Shown here: positions 8,862 through 16,256 of the stretch, one piece after another
Layout of the letters: each line of letters opens with the position of its first letter
Numbering within the stretch: the stretch's first letter is position 1
Assembly: GCA_000173575.1 (NCBI GenBank)
Contig: ABYL01000059.1
Location: forward strand, 1 to 41,344
From: Burkholderia sp. H160
GTDB taxonomy: Bacteria > Pseudomonadota > Gammaproteobacteria > Burkholderiales > Burkholderiaceae
Reading direction: 5' to 3'
Length of the DNA stretch: 41,344 nucleotides
Program-made: the position numbers and the translations under genes
The notes under the pieces: model-generated
The model's input: only the letters and a program-made list of their open reading frames with translations
Databases searched by the model: none
Told to the model about the DNA's origin: nothing

Positions 8862-9146
8862 TGGGTCTCCTCTGTCTTGCAAGTACTGGAACGAATTGCG
8901 CCGCGCTGGCAGGGCCTTTGACGCGGTCGATCCGCGCCAGGATGTCCGGAAGGTTAATGATGCGGCTCGGATTTCACAATCCACGCGATGCTGAAAATGC
9001 GCGATCATCGCACGCGGCTGCGCGAATAGCGCGCGTTTTGCGTGTTTACACGGAGCGCTGCGGGGATCATCGTGAGCAATGACATGGGCACACCACGGAG
9101 CCCACGGCGTGCTAACGTGAAAGTAATCTTAAAAACAACAGACGTT

Positions 9147-9163
9147 GATATACTACATACCGA
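9147..9163. promoter_or_regulatory. Degenerate copy of the TGATATATCA operator
   Basis: TGATATACTACATACCG at this position matches 14 of 17 bases of TGATATATCACATACGG at 10357-10373 in front of the ThDP gene. Its place upstream of the GntR operon suggests autoregulation. Confidence 0.5.
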
Positions 9164-9190
9164 ATATTGAAAAATGCGGCATTGCAGCAT

Positions 9191-9219
9191 ATGATTGAGA
9201 AATTGATCTCCTCAATCAT
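9191..9219. promoter_or_regulatory. Inverted repeat before the GntR operon
   Basis: ATGATTGAG (9191-9199) and CTCAATCAT (9211-9219) are a perfect inverted repeat with an 11-base spacer. It ends two bases before the CGGAG Shine-Dalgarno of the ORF at 9232. It could be an operator or a 5'-UTR hairpin that limits ribosome access. Confidence 0.5.
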
Positions 9220-9231
9220 TCGGAGTTACAC

Positions 9232-9450
9232 GTGGAATTCGTATCTCTCGCGCTGTTCGCCATTGCCGTCGTAGGGTTGGGCTGTGCCGCCACCGTTCTG
9301 CTGACCGACTGGATTCCCGAATCGGTCGCGGCGCTTGCATCGCAAGATGGCCGCTTCGTGGGTCTGGGCGAGCAGCGCGGCAAAGCGGCGGCGCACTATC
9401 GCGCGCACGTTCAAGCAGAGGCGATGAATGTCGTCAGAACTTCCAACTGA
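9232..9450 (+). CDS. Small one-helix membrane protein coupled to GntR
   Basis: This 72-residue reading frame begins with GTG at 9232 after CGGAG (seven-base spacing). Residues 2-25 (EFVSLALFAIAVVGLGCAATVLL) form one membrane helix; the rest is soluble and mixed in charge. It overlaps the GntR start by 23 bases, so GntR translation is probably coupled to it. I do not recognise a family. The case for a real gene rests on the SD, the helix and the overlap. The alternative is that it is a leader ORF whose translation only regulates GntR synthesis. Confidence 0.55.
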   Translation: MEFVSLALFAIAVVGLGCAATVLLTDWIPESVAALASQDGRFVGLGEQRGKAAAHYRAHVQAEAMNVVRTSN

Positions 9451-10147
9451 AACAGTGGCCACCCCGCTGACCCTGTCGTTGCAGCCGATCGGCGCGAGCG
9501 CGAGCTTGCGCGATCAGGCCTATGCCATGCTGCGTCAGGCAATCGCCGACGCGGACATCTACCGGAATCGCGAAGAAATCCGCCTCGACGAGCGCGTGCT
9601 CAGCGAATCGCTCGGCGTGAGCCGCACGCCGGTGCGCGAGGCGATGACGCTGCTCGAGCAGGAGGGCTTCCTGCGTATGGTGCCGCGGCGCGGCATCTAC
9701 ATCGTGCGCAAGAGCAAGCGCGAAATCGTCGAGATGATCCAGATGTGGGCCGCGCTCGAAAGCATGGCCGCGCGGCTCGCCACACTGCATGCGACGGATG
9801 AGGAAATCGGCCGCCTGCGCCATATGTTCGACAGTTTCCGCGATTCGACGCCGGCCGAGCATATCGCCGAGTATTCGGACGCGAACATCGCGTTTCATCA
9901 GGCGATCGTCGAGCTGTCGAAGTCGCAGATCATTCTCGATACGATCAAGAACATCTTCATCCACGTGCGCGCGATCCGGCGCATGACCATCTCGCAGAGC
10001 GACCGGGCCGCGCGTTCGATCGTCGATCATCTGCGGATCATCGAGGCGCTCGAGAAGCGCGATACCGAACTCGCCGAGCGCCTTACGCGCCAGCATTCGC
10101 TCGATCTCGCGACGTTCGTCGAAGCCAATTGCGATTTTCTCGATTGA
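9428..10147 (+). CDS. GntR-family regulator, FCD (FadR-like) branch
   Basis: This 239-residue regulator has an N-terminal winged helix (about 20-95: DQAYAMLRQAI, LDERVLSESLGVSRTPVREAMTLLEQEGFL, PRRGIYIV) and a C-terminal all-helical FCD ligand domain. Likely metal or ligand residues are in DANIAFHQAIVEL and further His in HVRAIRRM and DHLRIIEALE. The start ATG at 9428 has AGAGG upstream. A strong terminator follows at 10183. It lies directly upstream of the ThDP/frc operon on the same strand, and palindromes in front of that operon fit a dimeric GntR. FCD regulators usually respond to an organic acid of the pathway they control, so a 2-hydroxyacid or oxalate are natural candidates. Confidence 0.93.
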   Translation: MSSELPTETVATPLTLSLQPIGASASLRDQAYAMLRQAIADADIYRNREEIRLDERVLSESLGVSRTPVREAMTLLEQEGFLRMVPRRGIYIVRKSKREIVEMIQMWAALESMAARLATLHATDEEIGRLRHMFDSFRDSTPAEHIAEYSDANIAFHQAIVELSKSQIILDTIKNIFIHVRAIRRMTISQSDRAARSIVDHLRIIEALEKRDTELAERLTRQHSLDLATFVEANCDFLD

Positions 10148-10182
10148 GGGCGGCGTAGGCGCCTGATTGCTGGCTGATTTCG

Positions 10183-10218
10183 AAAAGCCCGCGGTGTGCA
10201 AGCACCGCGGGCTTTTTT
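10183..10218 (+). terminator. Rho-independent terminator after gntR
   Basis: AAAAGCCCGCGGTG (10183-10196) pairs perfectly with CACCGCGGGCTTTT (10203-10216) around a six-base loop, followed by more T. It separates gntR from the downstream operon, which therefore has its own promoter. Confidence 0.93.
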
Positions 10219-10299
10219 GCGTGCGCGCCAGTCGCGACAGTGAGGTCGCTGCCGCACTGCGGGATAAGCCCTGCTTGACGGTCTAAAAAATATGGTATG

Positions 10300-10309
10300 T
10301 GATATATCA
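10300..10309. promoter_or_regulatory. Palindromic operator O1 of the ThDP/frc operon
   Basis: TGATATATCA is a perfect 10-bp palindrome. A TTGACG hexamer at 10275-10280 lies 19 bases upstream and could be a -35 box, which would put O1 over the -10. It is 57 bp, centre to centre, from the second copy. Confidence 0.65.
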
Positions 10310-10354
10310 ACAGCGACCGTCGCCGTCCATGTCTCGGAATTGACCTTGAACGAC

Positions 10355-10368
10355 TGTGATATATCACA
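10355..10368. promoter_or_regulatory. Palindromic operator O2 of the ThDP/frc operon
   Basis: TGTGATATATCACA is a perfect 14-bp palindrome that contains the same TGATATATCA core as O1. It lies 104 bp before the ThDP start. Two copies before one operon and a degenerate one before gntR point to GntR as the binder. Confidence 0.7.
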
Positions 10369-10471
10369 TACGGTATCTTTGAGGCCGTGAGACGTCGGTG
10401 CAGCCGGACGTAGATCGAAGCGGACGCGTCCATCGATAACCGTTGCACACCTGACCGATGAGGAGTCGACT

Positions 10472-12253
10472 ATGTCTGCAGTTGTTTCATCCCCGAGTCC
10501 GGCCACGACCATCACGACCACGACGACCACCACGACCGCCGACGACACGCTCAGGCAGAAGACCCGCAACGCGGGCGTCGTGTCGGGCGGCCATCTGGTC
10601 GCGAAGGCGCTGAAAAACGAGGGGGTCGACACGATCTTCACGCTGTGCGGCGGCCACATCATCGATATCTACGACGGCTGCGTCGACGAAGGCATCCGCA
10701 TCATCGACGTGCGCCACGAGCAGGTCGCCGCGCATGCGGCCGACGGCTACGCGCGTCAAACCGGCAAGCTCGGCTGCGTCGTGACGACCGCCGGCCCTGG
10801 CTGCACGAACGCGGTGACCGGCATCGCCACGGCGTTCCGCTCGGAAAGCCCGATCCTGCACATCGGCGGGCAGGGCGCGCTCACACAGCACAAGATGGGC
10901 TCGTTGCAGGACCTGCCGCACGTCGACATCATGGCGCCGATCACGAAGTTCGCCGCGAGCGTGTCGAGCACCGAGCGCATCGCGGACATGATCTCGATGG
11001 CGGCGCGCGAATGCTTCAACGGCGCGCCCGGTCCCGCCTACCTGGAAATTCCGCGCGATGTGCTCGACCGCGAAGTCGACGCGACACGCGCGATCGTGCC
11101 GCAGCCTGGCCACTATCGCGCGTCGACGAAATCGATCGGAGACCCGCGCGACATCGAGAAACTCGCGGACATACTCGTCGATGCCGAACGTCCCGCGATC
11201 CTTTATGGCCAGCAGGTGTGGACCGCGCGCGGTCACGAGGAAGCGATCGCGCTGCTGCGCGGTGTCGAGATTCCCGGCTATTTCAATGGCGCGAGCCGCG
11301 GGCTGCTGCCACCGGGCGATCCGCATCATTTCGATCGCACGCGTTCGCAGGCGTTCGCGAATGCCGACGTGCTGATCGTGGTCGGCACGCCGTTCGATTT
11401 CCGCATGGGTTACGGCCGACGCATCAGCAAGGAATTGACGCTGGTGCAGATCGACATGGACTACCGGACGGTCGGCAAGAATCGCGATATCGATCTGGGC
11501 CTCGTCGGCGATCCGGGCGCGATTCTCGCGGCGGTGCTGCAGGCCGTGAGCGGTCGCCTCAAGGACGACAAGCGTCAGGCGCGCCGCAAATGGATGGCGC
11601 AGTTGCGCGATGCCGAAGCGAGCGCGACCGAAAAACTGATGCCACTGTTCCGCTCGAACAGCACGCCGATTCATCCGTATCGTGTCGCGTACGAGCTCAA
11701 CGAGTTCCTCTCTGACGATACCGTTTATATCGGCGACGGTGGCGACGTCGTGACGATCTCCGCGCAAGCGGTGCGCCCGCGCCGCCCCGGGCAGTGGATG
11801 GACCCCGGCGCGCTCGGCTCGCTCGGCGTCGGCACCGGCTTTGCGCTCGCGGCGAAGCTCGCGCATCCGCACAAGGAAGTGCTCTGCTATTACGGCGACG
11901 GCTCGTTTGGCATGACCGCGTTCGACATGGAAACCGCGAACCGCTTCGGTGCGCCGTATCTCGCGGTGATCGGCAACAACTCGGCGATGAATCAGATCCG
12001 CTACGGCCAACTGGCCAAATACGGCGAAGAGCGCGGCAACGTCGGCAATCTGCTCGGCGACGTGCCGTTCAGCAAATTCGCTGAAATGCTCGGCGGCTAT
12101 GGCGAAGAAGTGCGCGATCCCTCGCAGATCGCGAGCGCGCTGCAGCGTGCGCGCGAAGCGATTCATCGCACCGGCCGCTCGGCGGTGGTCAACATCTGGG
12201 TCGACCCGCGCGAATACGCACCGGGCACGAAGAACCAGACCATGTACAAATAA
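10472..12253 (+). CDS. ThDP-dependent enzyme of the ILVBL/HACL2 type, possible 2-hydroxyacyl-CoA lyase
   Basis: This 593-residue thiamine-diphosphate enzyme has the three usual domains. The PYR domain carries catalytic Glu83 in RHEQVAAHAADGYAR. The ThDP motif is GDG (475-477) followed by NN (502-503). It sits before frc, where oxalyl-CoA decarboxylase would be expected, yet it lacks the Oxc/YfdU signatures as I recall them (VSAPGFLNG, NNGGIY). It reads instead like human ILVBL/HACL2: SGGHLVAKAL, FTLCGGHI, TTAGPGCTNAVTG, DPGALGSLGVGTGFALAAKL. HACL-type enzymes cleave 2-hydroxyacyl-CoA to an aldehyde and formyl-CoA. Oxalyl-CoA decarboxylase or an acetolactate-synthase-like role remain possible. 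The N-terminus has a Thr-rich tract (12-22). The start follows GAGGAG. Confidence 0.85.
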   Translation: MSAVVSSPSPATTITTTTTTTTADDTLRQKTRNAGVVSGGHLVAKALKNEGVDTIFTLCGGHIIDIYDGCVDEGIRIIDVRHEQVAAHAADGYARQTGKLGCVVTTAGPGCTNAVTGIATAFRSESPILHIGGQGALTQHKMGSLQDLPHVDIMAPITKFAASVSSTERIADMISMAARECFNGAPGPAYLEIPRDVLDREVDATRAIVPQPGHYRASTKSIGDPRDIEKLADILVDAERPAILYGQQVWTARGHEEAIALLRGVEIPGYFNGASRGLLPPGDPHHFDRTRSQAFANADVLIVVGTPFDFRMGYGRRISKELTLVQIDMDYRTVGKNRDIDLGLVGDPGAILAAVLQAVSGRLKDDKRQARRKWMAQLRDAEASATEKLMPLFRSNSTPIHPYRVAYELNEFLSDDTVYIGDGGDVVTISAQAVRPRRPGQWMDPGALGSLGVGTGFALAAKLAHPHKEVLCYYGDGSFGMTAFDMETANRFGAPYLAVIGNNSAMNQIRYGQLAKYGEERGNVGNLLGDVPFSKFAEMLGGYGEEVRDPSQIASALQRAREAIHRTGRSAVVNIWVDPREYAPGTKNQTMYK

Positions 12254-12277
12254 CCCGCATCTTTCAGGAGATATGAC

Positions 12278-13525
12278 ATGGCCAAGGCACTCGACGGTGT
12301 ACGCATTCTCGATTTCACGCATGTGCAATCAGGTCCCACCTGCACGCAATTGCTCGCATGGTTCGGCGCGGACGTAATCAAGGTGGAGCGGGCAGGCGCG
12401 GGCGACATCACACGCGAGCAGCTGCGTGATATTCCCGATGTGGATAGCCTCTACTTCACGATGCTCAATCACAACAAGCGTTCGGTCACGATCGACACCA
12501 AGCATCCGGAAGGCAAGCAGGTGCTCGAAGCACTGATCCAGAAATGCGATGTGCTGGTCGAGAACTTCGCCCCGGGCGCGCTCGATCGGATGGGCTTTAC
12601 CTGGGAGCGGATTCAGGAATTGAATCCGCGCATGATCGTCGCGTCGGTGAAGGGTTTCGGTCCCGGTCCTTATGAGGACTGCAAGGTCTATGAGAACGTC
12701 GCGCAATGCGCGGGCGGCGCGGCGTCGACCACCGGCTTCGACGACGGGCCGCCGGTCGTGACCGGCGCGCAGATCGGCGATAGCGGCACGGGTCTGCATC
12801 TCGCGCTCGGCATCGTCACCGCGCTCTATCAACGCACGCATACCGGGCGCGGTCAGCGCGTGCTCGCGGCCATGCAGGACGGTGTGCTCAATCTGTGCCG
12901 CGTCAAACTGCGCGATCAGCAGCGGCTCGACCGCACCGGCGTAATGAAAGAGTATCCGCAATACCCGAACGGCACGTTCGCCGAGGCGGTGCCGCGCTCG
13001 GGCAATGCGTCGGGGGGCGGTCAGCCGGGATGGATTCTGAAGTGCAAGGGCTGGGAGACCGATCCGAACGCGTATATCTACTTCATCACGCAGGCGCCCG
13101 TGTGGGCGAAGATCTGCAACGTGATCGGCAAGGAGGAGTGGGCTACGCACCCCGACTATGCGACGGCGCCCGCGCGCCTGCCGCGACTGAAGGAGATCTT
13201 CGCCGAAATCGAACGCTGGACGATGACGAAGACCAAGTTCGAGGCGATGCAGATCCTGAACGAGCACGACATTCCGTGCGGCCCGATCCTCTCGATGAAA
13301 GAAATCGCCGAGGAGCCGTCGCTGCGCAAAACCGGCACGATCGTCGAAGTCGATCATCCGAAGCGCGGCAAGTATCTGACCGTTGGCAATCCTATCAAGC
13401 TGTCCGACAGCCCGACCGACGTCAAACGCTCCCCGCTGCTTGGCGAACATACCGACGAAGTGATGGCCGAGCTCGGTTATTCGGCCGAGCAGATCACGGC
13501 GCTGCGCACGGCTGGCGCGATCTAG
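12278..13525 (+). CDS. frc: Formyl-CoA transferase, CaiB/BaiF family (class III)
   Basis: This 415-residue class III CoA-transferase matches Oxalobacter Frc along its whole length by recall: [87 protein letters not shown] and [11 protein letters not shown]. The catalytic Asp is D168 in IGDSGTGLH (Frc D169). The mobile glycine loop, GGGGQ in Frc, reads SGGGQ here (245-249). It has AGGAG before the ATG and lies 24 bp after the ThDP gene, so the two are one operon. Canonical Frc transfers CoA from formyl-CoA to oxalate. With a lyase-type partner the acceptor could instead be a 2-hydroxyacid. There is a strong case for the family and a fair case for oxalate. Confidence 0.93.
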   Translation: MAKALDGVRILDFTHVQSGPTCTQLLAWFGADVIKVERAGAGDITREQLRDIPDVDSLYFTMLNHNKRSVTIDTKHPEGKQVLEALIQKCDVLVENFAPGALDRMGFTWERIQELNPRMIVASVKGFGPGPYEDCKVYENVAQCAGGAASTTGFDDGPPVVTGAQIGDSGTGLHLALGIVTALYQRTHTGRGQRVLAAMQDGVLNLCRVKLRDQQRLDRTGVMKEYPQYPNGTFAEAVPRSGNASGGGQPGWILKCKGWETDPNAYIYFITQAPVWAKICNVIGKEEWATHPDYATAPARLPRLKEIFAEIERWTMTKTKFEAMQILNEHDIPCGPILSMKEIAEEPSLRKTGTIVEVDHPKRGKYLTVGNPIKLSDSPTDVKRSPLLGEHTDEVMAELGYSAEQITALRTAGAI

Positions 13526-13534
13526 GAGCGAGGC

Positions 13535-14350
13535 ATGCAGACGTGGATGCGGTTCATGTCGGGCGACGGCGGCATCGTGTTCGGCCGTGTCGAAGGCGCC
13601 TATCTGCACGAGTACGACAGTCTCGCGCAGCCGGTGCCGACCGGCGCGGTACTGTCGCTGCGCGCATTGACGCCGCTGGCGCCGTGCGCGCCCGGCAACA
13701 TCGTCGCGCTGTGGAATAACTATCACGCGCTCGCGGCGAAGCTCGGTAAGCCGGTGCCCACGCATCCGCTGTTTCTGCTGAAGCCGGCGGCGTCAGTGAT
13801 CGGCGCGGGCGAGCCGATCCGCAGACCACGCCACTATGCGGGCAAGATCGTCTACGAAGGCGAGCTTGGCATCGTGATCGGCCAGCGTTGCCGCGACGTG
13901 GACGTGCAGCAGGCGGAGGCGGCGATCTTCGGCTATACGCTCGTCAACGATGTGACCGCCGCCGATCTGCTCAACGAGAATCCGCATTTTCCGCAGTGGT
14001 GTCGCGCGAAGGGCTTCGACACGTTCTGCTGTCTCGGTCCGGCGATCGTTTCCGGCTTCGACTGGCGGGCGGCGCGTCTGCTGACGACGCTGGACGGCGT
14101 CGAGCGTCAGAACTATCCGCTGGCCGATATGGTCTTTTCGCCAGCGGAGCAGGTGAGTCTGATCTCGCAGGACTTGACGCTCGAACCCGGCGACGTGATT
14201 GCGTGCGGCACCTCGGTGGGCGTGGGGTCGATCAGGGACGGTGCAACGGTGTCGATCACGATAGATGGGATCGGCACGCTGACCAATACGTTGAGCGCGG
14301 TCGAGCGCGACGAGCGGCAGAGATCGGGCGATAGCGCGAACGTCGTTTGA
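13535..14350 (+). CDS. Fumarylacetoacetate hydrolase (FAH) family enzyme
   Basis: This 271-residue protein carries the FAH C-terminal fold. The metal ligands are E108 and E110 in YEGELGIVIG and D139 in VNDVTAADL; KGFDTFCCLGP (160-170) is the next conserved block. The family cleaves C-C bonds in 3-oxo or acylpyruvate substrates, or decarboxylates oxaloacetate. The usual DxTxRD motif is altered, with Ala in place of the Arg. It begins nine bases after the frc stop, behind GGAGCGAGGC, and is the third gene of the ThDP-frc operon. Its role there is unknown; it could supply a 2-oxoacid or process a side product. The C-terminal 20 residues are polar and probably disordered. Confidence 0.9.
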   Translation: MQTWMRFMSGDGGIVFGRVEGAYLHEYDSLAQPVPTGAVLSLRALTPLAPCAPGNIVALWNNYHALAAKLGKPVPTHPLFLLKPAASVIGAGEPIRRPRHYAGKIVYEGELGIVIGQRCRDVDVQQAEAAIFGYTLVNDVTAADLLNENPHFPQWCRAKGFDTFCCLGPAIVSGFDWRAARLLTTLDGVERQNYPLADMVFSPAEQVSLISQDLTLEPGDVIACGTSVGVGSIRDGATVSITIDGIGTLTNTLSAVERDERQRSGDSANVV

Positions 14351-14511
14351 CGAGGGCCTGGCCGCGCACCCATGCGGCTCGTGCCTTTTCATCGCATCAC
14401 GGAGGATCACGCATGCCGCAAGCCTGTGGGAGTACCGTGTGGATGGACCTGTTTGCCGACAGCGAAGACGGCGGGATGGTGACCCCGCCGCCCGAGTCTT
14501 GCCCGATGTTT
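14351..14511 (+). other. Strong start signal with a short orphan leader ORF
   Basis: GGAGGA (14401-14406) sits six bases before an ATG at 14413. The first roughly 33 codons (MPQACGSTVWMDLFADSEDG, then GMVTPPP) do not resemble a known protein, and the frame then runs antisense through the next two genes. It may be the stub of a lost fourth operon gene. Confidence 0.35.
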
Positions 14512-14832
14512 CTATTCACTAGCCGCCGCGCCGAATTCGCTGTAGTACTGCGTCTTCCTATGCAGAATCAGTTGCGCGAGAAAGTCTGCATCGTAGGCAC
14601 GATGCAGATGACTGTGATAGCGCTCGATATAAGCAGTGATGCGCGCCAACTCGCCATTGAACTCTTTCAGCAGGTCGAGCGTCGCACGGTCCCAGCGAAA
14701 CCGCAGCCCAAGTTCGCTGAACGCGGCATTGTAGGCGCTCAGATGCGCATCGTCGGGATGGTCTTCGCGATCCGCGATCGCTGCGCGGGCATTGCGTGTA
14801 CTGACACGGGATTCAAGCGGAGCGTGGTTCAT
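14512..14832 (-). CDS. Small conserved protein of unknown function
   Basis: This 106-residue protein starts at ATG 14832 with a near-perfect SD (GAGGAGG, spacing about seven). It is hydrophilic and helical, rich in His, Arg, Glu and Asp, with an aromatic run near the middle (LRFRWDRATLDLLKEFN) and ITAYIERYHSHLHRAYDADFLAQLI toward the end. The His-rich segment YHSHLHRAY could bind metal. There is no signal peptide or membrane helix. I do not recognise the family. An ATAGTTAAAGTTT element lies 66 bp upstream; the same element occurs before the LysR gene and before the reductase at 21213, so this protein is likely part of that regulon. Confidence 0.7.
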   Translation of the reverse strand: MNHAPLESRVSTRNARAAIADREDHPDDAHLSAYNAAFSELGLRFRWDRATLDLLKEFNGELARITAYIERYHSHLHRAYDADFLAQLILHRKTQYYSEFGAAASE

Positions 14833-14898
14833 GATCGGCCTCCTCGGCTCGCAAGTGAAAGAACTCGCTTGCAGCATAGAAGTCGCGATCGATTTGCA

Positions 14899-14911
14899 AT
14901 AGTTAAAGTTT
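14899..14911 (+). promoter_or_regulatory. ATAGTTAAAGTTT element, copy 1
   Basis: This 13-base AT-rich element is identical to the one at 21315 and 12 of 13 to the inverted copy at 15914. It lies 66 bp upstream of the minus-strand gene starting at 14832. It is a candidate binding site for the adjacent LysR regulator. Confidence 0.6.
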
Positions 14912-14928
14912 TATTGGCTTTCCATAGC

Positions 14929-15876
14929 CTACGGCTTATGCACGCTCAATTCCTTTACGCGCGTGATTTTCTCGATCAGATTCGCGCCTTCCTCCATCAG
15001 GAAACGTTTGAAGGCGACGGCAACGGGCGGCAGACGTTTGTTCTTCCTATGCACGACGTACCAGTTGAGCATGAGCGGAAAGCTCTCGACGTCGAGCACG
15101 ACCAGGTGACCCAATTGCAATTCGAGGCTGATCGTATGCGCGGACAGAAACGCGATGCCCATGCCGGCAATGACCGCCTGCTTGATCGTCTCGGTGCTTT
15201 TGATCTCCATTGCAATCTTCAGATTGGACAGACGGCCGGCAAAGCCTTCTTCCATCGAATTCCACGTATCCGAGCCGCGTTCGCGCACGATGAACGCTTC
15301 GTTGGCGAGTTGGCTGAAGCGGATATTGCGCTTGTGCGCAAGCGGATGCGTGGGCGCTGCGACGATGACATATGGATGCGGCGCGAACGCCTCATTGGTC
15401 GCGTCGGTTTCGTGCGGCGGACGCACCATGACAGCGAGGTCGGTCTGATTGGTCGCCAGTTGATGCAGAAGTTCTTCGCGATTGTGCACCGCGAGATTCA
15501 GATCCACGCCCGAATAGCGGCGTGTGAATTCGGCGAGAAGCCGCGGAAAGAAATAGTCGCCGGCGCTGATCACCGCGACATTCAGCTTGCCGCCGGAGAC
15601 GCCCTTCAACTGACACATTGCTTCGTCGACTTCGTGGAACTGCTGGATGATCGCGCGGCTGTAGTGGAGCATTTCGGTGCCGGCCGGCGTCAGATAGATC
15701 TTTTTGCCGAGTTGCTCGAACAGAGGCAGACCCGCATGCTCCTCGAGTTGCCTGACCTGGGTGGAGACGGCCGGCTGAGTCAGATGCAATTCCTCTGCGG
15801 CGCGCGAAAAACTCAGGTGGCGCGCCACCGTTTCAAAGACCTTCAGTTGCCGCAGAGTTGCATTGCGCATCGTCAT
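14929..15876 (-). CDS. LysR-family regulator, CbbR-like
   Basis: This 315-residue LTTR has the N-terminal HTH (LRQLKVFETVARHLSFSRAAEELHLTQPAVSTQVRQLEE) and a periplasmic-binding-like effector domain. The sequence FEQLGKKIYLTPAGTEML and the central pattern (GKLNVAVISAGDYFFPRLLAEF) are typical of the CbbR/YeiE branch. Two in-frame ATGs (15876 and 15870) are possible starts and neither has a clear SD. It is divergent from the OxlT-like carrier at 16257, the classic layout for LysR control of a neighbour. An ATAGTTAAAGTTT-type element is in its own upstream region. CbbR-type regulators often sense metabolic intermediates such as organic or phosphorylated acids; the effector here is unknown. Confidence 0.92.
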   Translation of the reverse strand: MTMRNATLRQLKVFETVARHLSFSRAAEELHLTQPAVSTQVRQLEEHAGLPLFEQLGKKIYLTPAGTEMLHYSRAIIQQFHEVDEAMCQLKGVSGGKLNVAVISAGDYFFPRLLAEFTRRYSGVDLNLAVHNREELLHQLATNQTDLAVMVRPPHETDATNEAFAPHPYVIVAAPTHPLAHKRNIRFSQLANEAFIVRERGSDTWNSMEEGFAGRLSNLKIAMEIKSTETIKQAVIAGMGIAFLSAHTISLELQLGHLVVLDVESFPLMLNWYVVHRKNKRLPPVAVAFKRFLMEEGANLIEKITRVKELSVHKP

Positions 15877-16256
15877 GGTCGATGTATAAGGAATCGTGAA
15901 TCAAGATAATAACAAACTTTAATTATTCGTAATTCAGCAATGACCCTAGCATGCAGCGTATAAGAAGCAGAATTGCTTCACTGCAATGTGCGGGTTAACG
16001 CAGAGAGATGTGGTGTAGCGGAATCAATAGTGGAAAACAAGCTGCAATGCTTACCGCCTGAAGCGGAGTTCTGGTCGGAATAAAGAAAGAACTTTATATC
16101 GAAAGACGAATTCGGGGGAACTGCGGAATCGCATCAAATAGCATCAGTTTCGATTTTTCCCGAATAGCGAAGTTATCGGGCCATAACGATAAGGCGGGAC
16201 GCATCCAGCGCGGCGCGTAAGCCGGCTGCACTAAATAAATAGTGGAGACAAGGCTC
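15877..16256. other. AT-rich divergent promoter region, LysR and OxlT-like carrier
   Basis: This 380-bp gene-free stretch is much richer in AT than its neighbours. It holds the inverted copy of the ATAGTTAAAGTTT element at 15914, a similar shorter AACTTTATAT near 16090, and the promoters for both flanking genes. I cannot place the -35 and -10 boxes with certainty. Confidence 0.55.
15914..15926 (-). promoter_or_regulatory. ATAGTTAAAGTTT element, copy 2 (inverted)
   Basis: On the plus strand it reads AAACTTTAATTAT, which is the reverse complement of ATAGTTAAAGTTT with one change. It begins 37 bp upstream of the LysR start and lies far upstream of the carrier. The bases that follow (TCGTAAT) recur, with one change, after the TTAGCTAT arm at 21341. 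Confidence 0.6.

Larger units (their letters stand above)
8862..9231. other. Divergent promoter region, MHS carrier and GntR operon
   Basis: This 370-bp region holds no gene. Its right half (about 9110-9220) is AT-rich and contains a GntR-site-like element (9147-9163) and a perfect 9-bp inverted repeat (9191-9219) just before the SD of the small ORF at 9232. The left half, next to the MHS start, shows nothing I can name. Confidence 0.5.

Noticed and set aside
7515-8921. A 468-codon open frame antisense to the MHS carrier
   Set aside because: The product is an Arg/His/Asp-rich low-complexity sequence, typical of a shadow frame; the sense strand encodes a clear MFS protein.
10472-12253. Canonical oxalyl-CoA decarboxylase (oxc)
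   Set aside because: The position next to frc suggests it, but the sequence lacks the Oxc/YfdU blocks and reads like ILVBL/HACL2. The activity remains possible, so the call names the family only.
10487-12328. A 613-codon open frame antisense to the ThDP gene
   Set aside because: It is an artefact of high GC; it lacks any recognisable domain, while the sense strand encodes a full enzyme.
14347-15909. A 520-codon plus-strand frame across the 106-residue protein and the LysR gene
   Set aside because: Most of it is antisense to real genes. Only its strong start signal at 14413 is kept as a separate observation.
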